DNA from: Kordiimonas pumila
GTDB lineage: Bacteria; Pseudomonadota; Alphaproteobacteria; Sphingomonadales; Kordiimonadaceae
NCBI RefSeq assembly: GCF_015240255.1
Contig: NZ_CP061205.1
Coordinates: 2,625,501-2,689,500 of the forward strand
Direction of reading: 5' to 3'
Length of the DNA stretch: 64,000 bases
Shown: piece by piece, positions 8,291-18,200 of the stretch
Layout: each line of letters begins with the position of its first letter
Numbering within the stretch: the first letter of the stretch is position 1
Notes under the pieces: generated by a model
The model's input: only the letters and a program-made list of their open reading frames with translations
Told to the model about the DNA's origin: nothing
The model's database searches: none
Position numbers and translations under genes: made by a program

Positions 8291-8938
8291 CTGGCACACC
8301 TGTTTAATTCCTGCCGCAACAAAGGGAACCATGCGCTCATACGCAGCTTTCATGTCATGTGATTTTGCGGCACCACCAGAAAGTTTATCAATACGGCCCG
8401 TGTCTGCAAATGTCAGTGTCAAGGCACCAGACAGAAAGTGATATGACCAGTAAATGTCGGCAGGCTCAGCATCAGGCAAAGCCTTTTTCAATGCATCAAT
8501 AAATCTTCGCACCAAGGGATCAAAGTATTTTGTCATGAGCTGACCACCCCATTCAGGTGAGTTGTTAACCTGAGCCACTAGTTCAAAGTAATGCAGCCAG
8601 CCCGAATCGTCTTGAAGGCCACGCCCAAGAAGCGGAAACAAAAAAGCATCAATAATAGCTTCAATTTCCGGGCCATTTTCACCAGCATCCTTTTGACACT
8701 TCTCCAGAGCTTCCAGCCTTTTTTCATTCAACACTTCAGCACGCCTCAACAAAACAGCATCAAACAAACCGCGTTTACTACCAAAATGGTAACTGGCTAA
8801 TGCAAGGTCTACCGATGCTTTATCTGCCACCATACGCATCGAAACACCATCAAATGCATGTCTGGCAAACAATTCTTCCGCAGCGTCCAGAATTCTATCT
8901 TTACGCGATAACCTTTTGTTTTTACTTATACTATTCAC
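8282..8938 (-). CDS. TetR/AcrR-family regulator, PsrA-like
   Basis: A 218-residue one-component repressor. Residues about 12-60 form the TetR helix-turn-helix (ILDAAEELFARHAFDGVSMR ... ASYHFGSKRGLF). The C-terminal part, with VLLRRAEVLNEKRLEAL and a PLVRRFIDALKKALP helix, resembles the PsrA subfamily, whose known members sense fatty acids or acyl-CoAs. It is divergent from the TonB-dependent receptor gene. The intergenic region has a cluster of TTCAAC...TGAA-type palindromes, one filling the -35/-10 spacer of the receptor promoter, so repression of the receptor and probable autoregulation are inferred. Confidence 0.88.
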   Translation of the reverse strand: MNSISKNKRLSRKDRILDAAEELFARHAFDGVSMRMVADKASVDLALASYHFGSKRGLFDAVLLRRAEVLNEKRLEALEKCQKDAGENGPEIEAIIDAFLFPLLGRGLQDDSGWLHYFELVAQVNNSPEWGGQLMTKYFDPLVRRFIDALKKALPDAEPADIYWSYHFLSGALTLTFADTGRIDKLSGGAAKSHDMKAAYERMVPFVAAGIKQVCQKK

Positions 8939-9003
8939 TTAAATCTCCACTCAGAAGGATGTCACATTAAAGACTGTGGCAATAATACACATATTATACA
9001 TTT

Positions 9004-9050
9004 TTCAACAATCAATGAATTTTATCATTGACACTTCAACGATCGTTGAA
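9004..9050. promoter_or_regulatory. operator cluster for the divergent TetR regulator
   Basis: Two related 16-mers, TTCAACAATCAATGAA (9004-9019) and the perfect palindrome TTCAACGATCGTTGAA (9035-9050), start 31 bases apart, about three helical turns. Between and overlapping them is a further inverted pair, TCAATGA (9012-9018) and TCATTGA (9025-9031). This spacing and symmetry fit binding of two or more TetR dimers on one DNA face. Confidence 0.75.
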
Positions 9051-9056
9051 TTTACT
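9028..9056 (+). promoter_or_regulatory. promoter of the TonB-dependent receptor gene
   Basis: A consensus -35 hexamer TTGACA (9028-9033) is followed, after exactly 17 bases, by TTTACT (9051-9056), a four-of-six match to TATAAT. The 17-base spacer consists almost entirely of the perfect palindrome at 9035-9050, so a bound repressor would block RNA polymerase directly. Confidence 0.65.
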
Positions 9057-9098
9057 ACTGATAGCATTATCACATATAGATTCCTGGGGAGGGATATC

Positions 9099-11354
9099 AT
9101 GAAATTATCTCAAACTGCTTTTGCAGCATTACTTTCTGGTACAATTATTTCTACCGCATTTACTGTGCCTGTATTGGCTGCAGACAATGAGCCATATGCG
9201 CTTGAAGAAATTCAAGTTACCGCGCGGCGCAGGTCTGAATCCCTACAAGATGTTCCAATTGCTGTTACCGCATTCACAGCCGAAGCTCTCGAACTACGAG
9301 GGGCTGCTGATATCACAGACTTGGCACAGTCCGCACCCAGTGTAACGCTTGAACCATCTCGTGCCACAAACTCAACACTAACTGCTTTCATACGCGGCGT
9401 AGGCCAGCAAGACCCTCTCGCAGGTTTTGAACAAGGCGTAGCCCTATATATGGATGACGTTTATCTTGCTCGCCCACAAGGTGCCCTGCTTGACATATAC
9501 GATATTGAACGTATTGAGATTTTACGTGGCCCACAAGGAACCTTATATGGTCGTAACGCTGTTGGGGGTGCCATTAAATATGTCACACGCCGTCTATCGG
9601 ATGAGACCGAAGCTAGCCTAAAGCTTTCATATGGCAGCTATAACCAGATGGATGCTGTGGTTCAGTTGTCAACACCCATAAGTGAAAAGGTCCGCATTGG
9701 CGGTACCTTTGCTTCTCTTAACCGCGATGGTTTTGGTGAAAACCTGACGACAAGCGATGAACACTACAATAAAAAAATTATGGCAGCACGCACCAGCGTC
9801 GAAATCCTGCCAAATGAAGATGTCTTTATCCGCATTGCTGCCGATTATACCAAAGATACATCAAACCCGGTTTCTGGGCACCGCGTTTATGATGCAGTGA
9901 TCAGCGGCAACCCAGTTTTAGAGGATGTATATGATACTGAAGCTGGCGCAAGTGAACTACCTTCAACTGCCGGTATTAACGGCAACAATGAAGTAACCGC
10001 AAAAGGCATTCAAGGCTCTATTGAATGGTCTGTAAACGAAAATATCACCCTTAAATCGATCACAGCTTACCGTGAAGACTATACGGAAACAGTTATTGAT
10101 TTTGACAGCCTGCCCATTGACGATATGGACGCCCCTGCCATTTACGACAACAGCCAGTTCAGCCAAGAGCTTCAACTGCTCTATGAAGGCGATCGGTTGA
10201 AAGGTGTGCTGGGCGCATACTATCTCGATGCATCTGCTGCGAACGATTTTGACGTTGTTCTTGGCCAAACAGGCCGCATATTTTACGGATTACCCTTAGC
10301 AGCCTACACGGGCGGCACTGTTGATACAAAGGCATGGTCATTATTTGCAGATGTAACCTATGATATAACAGATGCTCTGTCCCTATCACTGGGCGGTCGC
10401 TACACACATGACAAACGCAGCGCAGACATTTTCAGGGCTAACTACTTTGGCAATGCGTCACCCTTCCTTGGGAACCAAGATGCGATTCTTATTGCTGAAA
10501 CAAGCAATTACCAAAATTCCAGAACCTTTAAGGATTTTTCACCGCGCATTGCTCTCGATTACCAGCTTAATGATGATACGCTTGCCTATGCATCATTCAG
10601 CCGTGGCTTTAAGGCTGGCAGTTTTGACCCGCGCGGCGCTAACTTTTCATCACCCGAAGTTGAAAATGGTTTCAAACCAGAAACACTCGACAGTTATGAA
10701 GCCGGTGTAAAAGCCACCTTCATGGATGGCCGAGCAAGAACAAATATCGCTGTTTTCTATAGTGATTACAAAGATATGCAAATTCCAGGCTCTCTCGGTG
10801 TTGATAGTGACGATGACGGCGTGAATGACAGCTTTGTTGGTACTGTTACTAACGCAGGGAAAGCTGTTATCAAAGGTATAGAGTTTGAAGGTACCTTCCT
10901 TGTCACAGAGGAATTAACCCTGCAAACATCCCTTAACCTGCTGGATGCAGATATCAAGGAGTGGTTATTGGACGGTGCTGATGTTTCTGATCAACGCGCC
11001 GTGCAAAACACGCCTGAATTTATGTCTTATGTTGGCCTTACCTACAGCACACCCGCAGGTTCAGGCACCCTTAACCTGAATGCTAACTGGTCACACAAGG
11101 GGTCTGTTGTTCAGTTTGAAACGCCGTTGCCAGAAATTGACCAAAAAGCTTATGATATAACAAACGCCAGTATCGTTTATGTCTCTGAAGAAAATGTCTG
11201 GTCGTTTGGTGTTCACGCTAAAAATCTGCTGGATACACGCTATAAAACAGCTGGTTATAATTTTCCGCCAACAGTTCTGGGGCTGGAAAACAATATCACA
11301 ACTTTTTATGGCCCACCTCTCACTGTAACGGCCACCTTTAAATATAACTTCTAA
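9099..11354 (+). CDS. TonB-dependent outer membrane receptor
   Basis: A 751-residue ligand-gated outer membrane beta-barrel energised by TonB. A signal peptide ends near ALAAD. A TonB-box/plug start follows (EEIQVTARRRSESLQDVP). The plug domain contains YMDDVYLARPQGALLD, then IERIEILRGPQGTLYGRNAVGGAI. The barrel ends in a C-terminal Phe (FKYNF), the BAM signal. The ATG at 9099 has GGGGAGGG just upstream; an in-frame upstream extension is discarded. This receptor style, common in sphingomonads and relatives, often imports hydrophobic or organic nutrients rather than siderophores. The neighbouring acyl-CoA ligase and hydrolases point the same way. Substrate unknown. Confidence 0.95.
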   Translation: MKLSQTAFAALLSGTIISTAFTVPVLAADNEPYALEEIQVTARRRSESLQDVPIAVTAFTAEALELRGAADITDLAQSAPSVTLEPSRATNSTLTAFIRGVGQQDPLAGFEQGVALYMDDVYLARPQGALLDIYDIERIEILRGPQGTLYGRNAVGGAIKYVTRRLSDETEASLKLSYGSYNQMDAVVQLSTPISEKVRIGGTFASLNRDGFGENLTTSDEHYNKKIMAARTSVEILPNEDVFIRIAADYTKDTSNPVSGHRVYDAVISGNPVLEDVYDTEAGASELPSTAGINGNNEVTAKGIQGSIEWSVNENITLKSITAYREDYTETVIDFDSLPIDDMDAPAIYDNSQFSQELQLLYEGDRLKGVLGAYYLDASAANDFDVVLGQTGRIFYGLPLAAYTGGTVDTKAWSLFADVTYDITDALSLSLGGRYTHDKRSADIFRANYFGNASPFLGNQDAILIAETSNYQNSRTFKDFSPRIALDYQLNDDTLAYASFSRGFKAGSFDPRGANFSSPEVENGFKPETLDSYEAGVKATFMDGRARTNIAVFYSDYKDMQIPGSLGVDSDDDGVNDSFVGTVTNAGKAVIKGIEFEGTFLVTEELTLQTSLNLLDADIKEWLLDGADVSDQRAVQNTPEFMSYVGLTYSTPAGSGTLNLNANWSHKGSVVQFETPLPEIDQKAYDITNASIVYVSEENVWSFGVHAKNLLDTRYKTAGYNFPPTVLGLENNITTFYGPPLTVTATFKYNF

Positions 11355-11369
11355 TACCCTGACAGATGG

Positions 11370-11394
11370 AGGCTGCCCCAAAAAGGCAGCCTTT
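11370..11394 (+). terminator. hairpin between receptor and ligase genes
   Basis: An eight-base stem, AGGCTGCC / GGCAGCCT, with a seven-base loop and only three T after it lies 15 bases past the receptor stop. It is probably a partial terminator lowering transcription into the ligase gene. Confidence 0.55.
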
Positions 11395-11420
11395 GCTGTC
11401 CAGAGCTATGGGTGTTTGCA

Positions 11421-12968
11421 ATGACTGTATTCGATAGAAGTGCCCCCCTGATACCTGAGATAATATCATTACACGGTAAATGGAAAGCCAGTAAGACTGC
11501 CCTTATTTTTGGTAATGAGCGACTAAGCTGGCAACAGCTTGATCATGCAACAAATCGCATTGCCAACGGCCTGATTGCAAGTGGTATCAGTCGTGGCAGT
11601 ATGGTCGGCGTCGTTATGAAAAATGGCCGCCAAATGGTTGAGGTCATCATCGGAATTATGAAAGCTGGTGCCGCGAGTGTTCCGATCAACCTTTCCGTTA
11701 GCGATGACACTATAGCCGTAATGTTAAGCGATGCTCATGTGAAAGCTATTATTACAACAGCTGATCAAGAGCATAGATTAGCTTTATTTTATCGTGCACA
11801 TCCTAGTGTGCTTCAAATTGAATGCCATAACGCAAGTGATGATGGCTTAGAGATTTTTAAACAACAGCATGCAGCGACAAAACCTGATGTGGCACTAAAA
11901 AACAACGACATCTTAAATGTTATTTACAGCTCAGGCACTACCGGTCAACCCAAAGGTATTGTACACACCCATGCTGGTCGCAGAGATTGGGCATATGACT
12001 TAGCTCTATCACTTCGGTATAATAGCAGCTCTATCAGCCTCATCAATATAGGGCTTTATTCCAATATCAGTTGGGTAAGTTTTTTATGTACCTTGCTCAC
12101 GGGTGGCACACTTGTACTGCATGAAGCTTTCGAAGCACTTTACACTCTTGAAACCATACAAAATGAACATATTACAAATGTATCGATGGTTCCTATTCAG
12201 TTTCAGCGCCTGATGGAGGCCCCAACATGTCCAAACTATGACCTGACAAGCCTGCAAGCCGTGATGAGTTGTGGGTCACCTCTTCATACAGACCTGAAAG
12301 AAATACTCTTTAACCGTTTTGGCCCTGTTATTATTGAACTATACGGCCTGACCGAAGGTGTTATAACCACACTCGACCCTGAAGACGCCGCAGAGCGCAT
12401 GGCGTCCGTAGGTAAACCAATTTTAGGGACTGACATAAAGCTTATCCAAGATAATGATCAGGAAGCACCACAAGGGCAACCGGGTGAAATCGTTGCGCGA
12501 GGGCGCATTCTTATGCCCGGATACTTGAACCAGCCGGCTATAACAGCAGAAGCAGCGTGGTACGACAATGAAGGCCGTGCCTGGTTACGTACAGGCGATA
12601 TTGGCACGTTTGATGCTGACGGTTTTCTCTATATTGTTGACCGCAAAAAGGACATGATTATCTCAGGTGGGCAAAATATTTATCCGCAAGATATAGAAGC
12701 CGTTCTTATAAAGCACCCTTTAGTCAGTGAAGTTGCAGTTATAGGAGCACTTAGCGCCAAGTGGGGCGAAACTCCCATTGCCATTATCGTTACATCGCCG
12801 CAAGCAAGAGTAAGCGACCATGAGATCAAAAACTGGGCCAACAAAAAACTTGGGAAACAACAGCGTATAACCCATGTTATATTCACGGATGTCCTACCCC
12901 GAAACCCAAATGGTAAGGTTTTAAAGAAAAATCTTCGAGCGCAATATGGAGAGATGAGTTTTGACTAA
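11421..12968 (+). CDS. acyl-CoA synthetase (AMP-forming, ANL superfamily)
   Basis: A 515-residue adenylate-forming enzyme that should activate a carboxylic acid to its CoA thioester using ATP. Motifs are complete: the P-loop-like YSSGTTGQPKG near residue 170, the A5 motif ELYGLTEG, the hinge GDIGTFDADGFLYIVDRKKD, SGGQNIYPQDIE, and the C-terminal NPNGKVLKK carrying the catalytic lysine. The acid substrate cannot be read from sequence; a medium/long or cyclic acid brought in by the adjacent receptor is plausible. The ATG at 11421 is preferred over a GTG nine bases earlier. It overlaps the next gene by eight bases. Confidence 0.88.
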   Translation: MTVFDRSAPLIPEIISLHGKWKASKTALIFGNERLSWQQLDHATNRIANGLIASGISRGSMVGVVMKNGRQMVEVIIGIMKAGAASVPINLSVSDDTIAVMLSDAHVKAIITTADQEHRLALFYRAHPSVLQIECHNASDDGLEIFKQQHAATKPDVALKNNDILNVIYSSGTTGQPKGIVHTHAGRRDWAYDLALSLRYNSSSISLINIGLYSNISWVSFLCTLLTGGTLVLHEAFEALYTLETIQNEHITNVSMVPIQFQRLMEAPTCPNYDLTSLQAVMSCGSPLHTDLKEILFNRFGPVIIELYGLTEGVITTLDPEDAAERMASVGKPILGTDIKLIQDNDQEAPQGQPGEIVARGRILMPGYLNQPAITAEAAWYDNEGRAWLRTGDIGTFDADGFLYIVDRKKDMIISGGQNIYPQDIEAVLIKHPLVSEVAVIGALSAKWGETPIAIIVTSPQARVSDHEIKNWANKKLGKQQRITHVIFTDVLPRNPNGKVLKKNLRAQYGEMSFD

Positions 12969-13836
12969 TTCAGATCATTATAACAAGTATGTGGATAGCT
13001 TTTTCACTAACCCTGATGGCTTAAAGCAGTATTACCGTGATTATAACCATGTAGCCACAGGAAGCCCTGTGGTGCTTTGCATGCCCGGCCTTACACGTAA
13101 TTCAAAAGATTTTGCTGACATTGCCGCCTATATGGCCGACAGGTGCAGGGTTATCTGTGTAGAACAGCGAGGGCGAGGTAAATCTGAATGGGACCAAAAA
13201 CCAGAGCGCTACAGGCCAGATGTATATGTTGCAGACATGGTGGCACTACTGGAACATCTGGGCATTAAAACGGTTATAGCATTTGGCACGTCTCTCGGTG
13301 GCATGATGACAATGCTTATGGCAACTGTAAAGCCTGACTGTGTCAAAGGTGCCATATTAAACGATATTGGTCCTGAAATAGACCAAACTGGTGTCGCACG
13401 TATCAAGTCATATGTTGGCAAAGGCATACCTCCTAAGACATGGGAAGAAGCGGTACGCGCTGTAAAATTTGCCAATCGCGGTGTTTATCCGACCTTTACA
13501 GATACAAACTGGGAAGAATTTACACACAAACTTTACCACATTGAAAATGGCACGCCCATTATTGAATATGATCCCGCGCTTAGTAAAAACTTTGAAAGTT
13601 CAAAAGACCAGACCTCACCAGATCTTTGGCCCTTTTTTGATGCCCTTTCCATGGTACCTATCGTGGTTTTAAGAGGTGCATTATCTGACATTCTGAGTGC
13701 TGAAACACTGAAAGAGATGGAAGAACGTCATCCTGATCTTACCCCCGTCACCGTACCGGACAAAGGGCATGTGCCATTAATGACAGAGCCTGAGTGTAAA
13801 AAAGCAATTGATGAGCTCCTGAAAAAATGTAGCTAA
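12961..13836 (+). CDS. alpha/beta hydrolase
   Basis: A 291-residue alpha/beta-fold hydrolase. It has the oxyanion strand MPGLTRNS, the EQRGRGKS turn, the nucleophile elbow GTSLGG, a late Asp in LRGALSDIL and a catalytic His in DKGHVPL. It starts at a TTG inside the end of the ligase gene, with GGAGAG seven bases before it, which supports that unusual start and translational coupling. It could cleave an ester or ring-opened intermediate of the same substrate as the ligase. The family is too broad to name one. Confidence 0.85.
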   Translation: MTNSDHYNKYVDSFFTNPDGLKQYYRDYNHVATGSPVVLCMPGLTRNSKDFADIAAYMADRCRVICVEQRGRGKSEWDQKPERYRPDVYVADMVALLEHLGIKTVIAFGTSLGGMMTMLMATVKPDCVKGAILNDIGPEIDQTGVARIKSYVGKGIPPKTWEEAVRAVKFANRGVYPTFTDTNWEEFTHKLYHIENGTPIIEYDPALSKNFESSKDQTSPDLWPFFDALSMVPIVVLRGALSDILSAETLKEMEERHPDLTPVTVPDKGHVPLMTEPECKKAIDELLKKCS

Positions 13837-13862
13837 AGTGACAGGAACTGTAGACTTGTCAT

Positions 13863-13894
13863 AACGAGTATGGCACAAAGCCGCCTTACTCGTT
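13863..13894 (+). terminator. hairpin after the receptor-ligase-hydrolase group
   Basis: Eight-base perfect arms AACGAGTA and TACTCGTT enclose a further GGC/GCC pairing. A short TTTGATAT follows, so this is a moderate intrinsic terminator. TATAAT at 13899-13904 just after it may be the -10 of the threonine ammonia-lyase gene. Confidence 0.5.
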
Positions 13895-13920
13895 TGATAT
13901 AATATTACAAGGTACAGTTA

Positions 13921-15141
13921 ATGGACGAACAATTATTACCCATATCAGCACAAGATGTTCGGAATGCTGCAGAACGCATCAAAGGTGCTGTTATTCACAC
14001 ACCTACAAATCATTCTAAAACATTGTCCGCTATTACTGGCGCCGATCTGTACCTTAAATTTGAAATTTTTCAGTTTACCGCAGCCTATAAAGAGCGCGGT
14101 GCCCTCAATAGACTGTTATCTCTACCTCAAGGCACAAAGGGTGTTATTGCAGCTTCAGCAGGGAACCATGCCCAAGGGATTAGTTACCATGCTGGTAGGC
14201 TCGGTATCCCCGCAACTATCGTTATGCCAGAAGGAACCCCTTTTAATAAGGTGAAACGCACAGAGGAACTTGGTGCAAGAGTCGTTTTAAAGGGCTCTGA
14301 CTTTGAAGCCGCTACAAAATTCGCTTATGAGCTTGCAAACACTGAAAACCTAACCTTCATTCACCCCTTTGATGACACTCTTGTCATGGCCGGTCAAGGC
14401 ACAGTGGGCCTAGAAATGCTTGAAGATGTGCCAGACCTTGACACATTGGTGGTGCCAATTGGCGGCGGTGGGCTTATATCGGGTATTGCGACTATTGCAA
14501 AATCTATAAACCCTAATATTCGAATTGTTGGCGTTCAGACAGAAGCCTTCCCTGCAATGAAGGAAACTATCGACGGGCTTTCGCTTGATGGTAACAATAT
14601 CAGTATTGCAGAAGGCATTGCCGTCAACAATCCAGGCGAAAAGACCCGTGTTGTTGTCAAAGAATTGGTTGATGAAATCGTAACAGTTACTGAACGTCAG
14701 ATTGAGGCAGCAATTGTTGCCATTATGGAGATTGAAAAGGTTATTGTGGAAGGTGCAGGTGCCATAAGTCTGGGTGCTGTCATGCAATACCCTGAAAAGT
14801 TTGAAGGACGAAAAGTCGGCATGGTACTATCTGGTGGTAATATTGATAGTAGGCTTCTTGCCTCCGCTATTATGCGCGGTATGGCACGTGATGGCAGGCT
14901 AGCAAGGCTCAGGATCACCATGATGGACCAGCCTGGTGCACTCGCAAAAGTGACTGCTATTGTGGCTACTGTCGGCGCCAATGTTATTGAAATGCGCCAT
15001 CACCGTGAATTTGGAGCAATTTCATTAAAACAAACAGAAATGGAGCTTGTCATTGAAGCCAAAGACCAAGAGCACGCCATGCGACTGGTGACAGCCCTTG
15101 AAGCAGGTGGCTTTAAAGTTGATTATGCCAAAACCGTTTAA
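13921..15141 (+). CDS. ilvA: threonine ammonia-lyase with ACT domain
   Basis: A PLP enzyme that deaminates threonine to 2-oxobutanoate, the entry to isoleucine synthesis or threonine breakdown. The PLP lysine is in FTAAYKERGA (K57). The substrate loop SAGNHAQG is at 79-86 and the phosphate-binding GGGGL at 180-184. A C-terminal ACT domain (about 330-402, RLRITMMDQPGALAKV) suggests allosteric control by an amino acid. The 406-residue single-ACT form is typical of alphaproteobacteria; serine may also be used. It has its own promoter region and a strong terminator. Confidence 0.92.
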   Translation: MDEQLLPISAQDVRNAAERIKGAVIHTPTNHSKTLSAITGADLYLKFEIFQFTAAYKERGALNRLLSLPQGTKGVIAASAGNHAQGISYHAGRLGIPATIVMPEGTPFNKVKRTEELGARVVLKGSDFEAATKFAYELANTENLTFIHPFDDTLVMAGQGTVGLEMLEDVPDLDTLVVPIGGGGLISGIATIAKSINPNIRIVGVQTEAFPAMKETIDGLSLDGNNISIAEGIAVNNPGEKTRVVVKELVDEIVTVTERQIEAAIVAIMEIEKVIVEGAGAISLGAVMQYPEKFEGRKVGMVLSGGNIDSRLLASAIMRGMARDGRLARLRITMMDQPGALAKVTAIVATVGANVIEMRHHREFGAISLKQTEMELVIEAKDQEHAMRLVTALEAGGFKVDYAKTV

Positions 15142-15160
15142 CAAACAGTGCCAGTAATTA

Positions 15161-15194
15161 AATAGGCCCGAAAGTAATTTCGGGCCTATTTTTA
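15161..15194. terminator. bidirectional intrinsic terminator
   Basis: A perfect 13-base stem (AATAGGCCCGAAA and its complement) with a GTAA loop is followed by a T-run on the + strand and an AT-rich flank on the other. It separates the threonine ammonia-lyase gene from the convergent RND pump operon and can serve both. Confidence 0.9.
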
Positions 15195-15232
15195 TGTGGT
15201 CAAATATAAATCGCGCCTTTTAGAGCTAGCCT

Positions 15233-18200
15233 CTACTCTGCCGGAATACCGGCTTTTTCTTTGCGCTCTATTTCATCAAGTTGATCTGCCACATGACTTG
15301 GCGCTTTAGTATACTTTGCTAGCAGGTCATAAAAAACAGGTACGATAAAGAGCGTAAAAAATGTTGCCACGATCACGCCGCTGAAAACCACAACCCCAAT
15401 AGTTTGGCGGCTGGCAGACCCTGCCCCAGCAGCAACCATAAGCGGTACCGCGCCCATGGCAGTAGATAGCCCGGTCATCATGATAGGGCGCAGGCGTGTT
15501 TTAGCACCATCGATAAGGGCATCGCGTATGACCATGCCCTCATCTCTTTTTTGATTTGCAAACTCGACAATCAGAATGCCATTTTTAGCAGCAAGGCCAA
15601 TCAACATAATAAGCCCTAACTGGCTATATATATTCATACTGCTTCCCGATAGATACAAACCAACTAAACCACCCAGTACAGCAAGTGGCACAGTTAACAT
15701 GATAATAAACGGGTGAATGAAGCTTTCAAACTGCGCCGCCAAAACAAGAAAGACAATGAGCAAGGCCATTACGAAAACAAAATATATATCGCTGCCAGCT
15801 TCCTTGAACTCAAGAGTAGCCCCTTTATAATCAACACTGATCACATCAGGCAGAGCTTCCCTAATCGTATTTTCCATATAGTCTGTTACTTCACCCATAG
15901 AATAACCGGGTGCCACAACACCTGAAATGGTCAAAGCCCTAACCCGATTGTAGCGGTTAAGCTCAGCAGCTCCACTAACAGCATCAACACGAACCAAGTT
16001 AGAAAGCGGTATCAACTCTCCCGTTCTGCTAGACTTTACGTGGATATTTTCCATATCCAACGGCTGCCGACGGTCAGAAATCTGTGCCTGCAGAATAACA
16101 TCATACTCTTCACCGGTGCGTACAAAGGTTGTTACCTTTCTACCTCCCATCATGGTTTCAAGAGTACTACCAATTGACTGGATGGAAACGCCCATATCTG
16201 CCGCACGAGGCCTGTCAATTTTCACGCTATATTGTGGCTGGTTTTCTTCCAGATCAGTGTCAACATTCAAAAGACCAGGATAATCTGCAATTTGTTCAAG
16301 AATTACTTGCTTATAACGGCTTAGCTCTTCGTATGTAGAACCCCCAATCACAATATTAAAGTCTTCCCCACCTCCAGAACGCGATGACAAGCCTTTAGGA
16401 ATAAAGGGAATTACATTCATGCCTGTTACATTTTGCATGAGCTTAGGCCTAACTTCATTCAAAATTTCTTCGGCACTTCGTTCTCTTTCACCCCAGGGAA
16501 CAAGTGTCACAAACCCAAAACCACCACCCGTATCAACCCTAATAAGGAGACGATCGATTTCATCGCCTTTTTTCACATATGGTAAAAGCTGTTCCTCCAC
16601 AAGATACGCCTGCTCTTCCAAAAATTGATAACTCGACCCTTCAGGGGCTTTAATCCTAAACATAATATTACTGCGGTCTTCCGCAGGGGCAAGCTCGTTT
16701 GGAATACGCGGCATAAGGCCTGCAATAAGAGCAAAACATGTACAAAAAGCCAAAATAACAAGAGCTTTATTATTAAGGCATGATTCAATAGCCACACCAT
16801 AACTCGCTTCAAGCCGCTTAAAAGATCGATCGAGAAAATGAGAGAATTTAGTTTTTTTATTACGACGACGTACAAGCTTGGAACACAACATTGGGGTCAA
16901 TGTAAGCGCAATAAGGCTAGAGAAGCCAACCGCGGCTGACATTGTTATCGCCAACTCACCAAACAGCAGCCCAATATTGCCAGGCAAAAATACAATCGGA
17001 ACAAAAACACCAATCAGCACTAGCGTTGTGGCAATAACAGCAAAACCAACCTGGCGAGAACCACGATATGCAGCAATCAAGCCCGGTTCACCAAGATCAA
17101 CACGTCGTGAAATATTCTCTAACACTACGATAGCATCATCAACGACAAGGCCAATAGACATGACAAGGCCCAAAAGCGTAATCAGGTTAATACTTACACC
17201 CATTAAGGATAAAACCAGAAAGCTTGCAATGATACAAATAGGCACTGTAACGGCAGGCACTAAAACTGTTCGGATATTACCCAAGAACATATAGAGCACT
17301 AAAATCACAAGCCCCATAGCGATGCCCAGAGTTACATAAACCTCCGAGATAGCTTCTTCAATAAAGATGGAGGAATCAAACGCAACCTCCAGAGACATAT
17401 TTTCTGGCAAGTTTACCAAAATACGCTCAACTTCTTCTTTAGCACCATTTGCAACAGAAAGTGTATTTGCTGTTGACTGCTTTACAATACCAAGCCCGAT
17501 GGCCGTTACGCCGTTTACATGGAAAAAGCGCTTGTCCCGCTCAGAACCCATCTCAATCGTAGCGATATCAGAAAGTCGCACCAGATCACCCTGCCCACCA
17601 TCACGGATAACGAGCGTTTTAAAATCTTCTGGCTTTTCATATTCTCTATTCAATCGAACAATTGTATCGCGTTGGATAGATTCAACTTTACCTGCAGGCA
17701 GCTCAACATTCTCTTGCCTTAAAGCATTTTCAACATCAATAACTGTAATTTGCCGAGCAGCCATGGCTTGCCGGTCCAAGTGAATACGCAGCGCATAACG
17801 CTGGCGCCCACCTATTTTAATGTTCGATACACCGTCAACAACAGACAAACGATCAACAATATTTCTGTCTGCATAATCTGTTAACTGTAAAATATCCATT
17901 GAAGGGCTGGTCAGGTTAAACCAGATTATCGCTTCAGTATCATTATCCGCTTTTGAGACTTCAGGTGGTTCAGATTCTTCAGGTAAATTATTCAAAACAC
18001 GGCTTACGCGGTCCCGTATATCATTGGCCGCTGAATCAATATCTCGCTCAAGTTCAAACTCAACGCTAATGTTAGATTCACCATCTTCACTACTTGACTG
18101 AATGGTTTTAATGCCTGCGACACCTGCGATCGCACTCTCAATAATCTGCGTAATCCGCGTTTCAACAATTGCAGCGTTAGCCCCCGGATAATTGGTTTTA

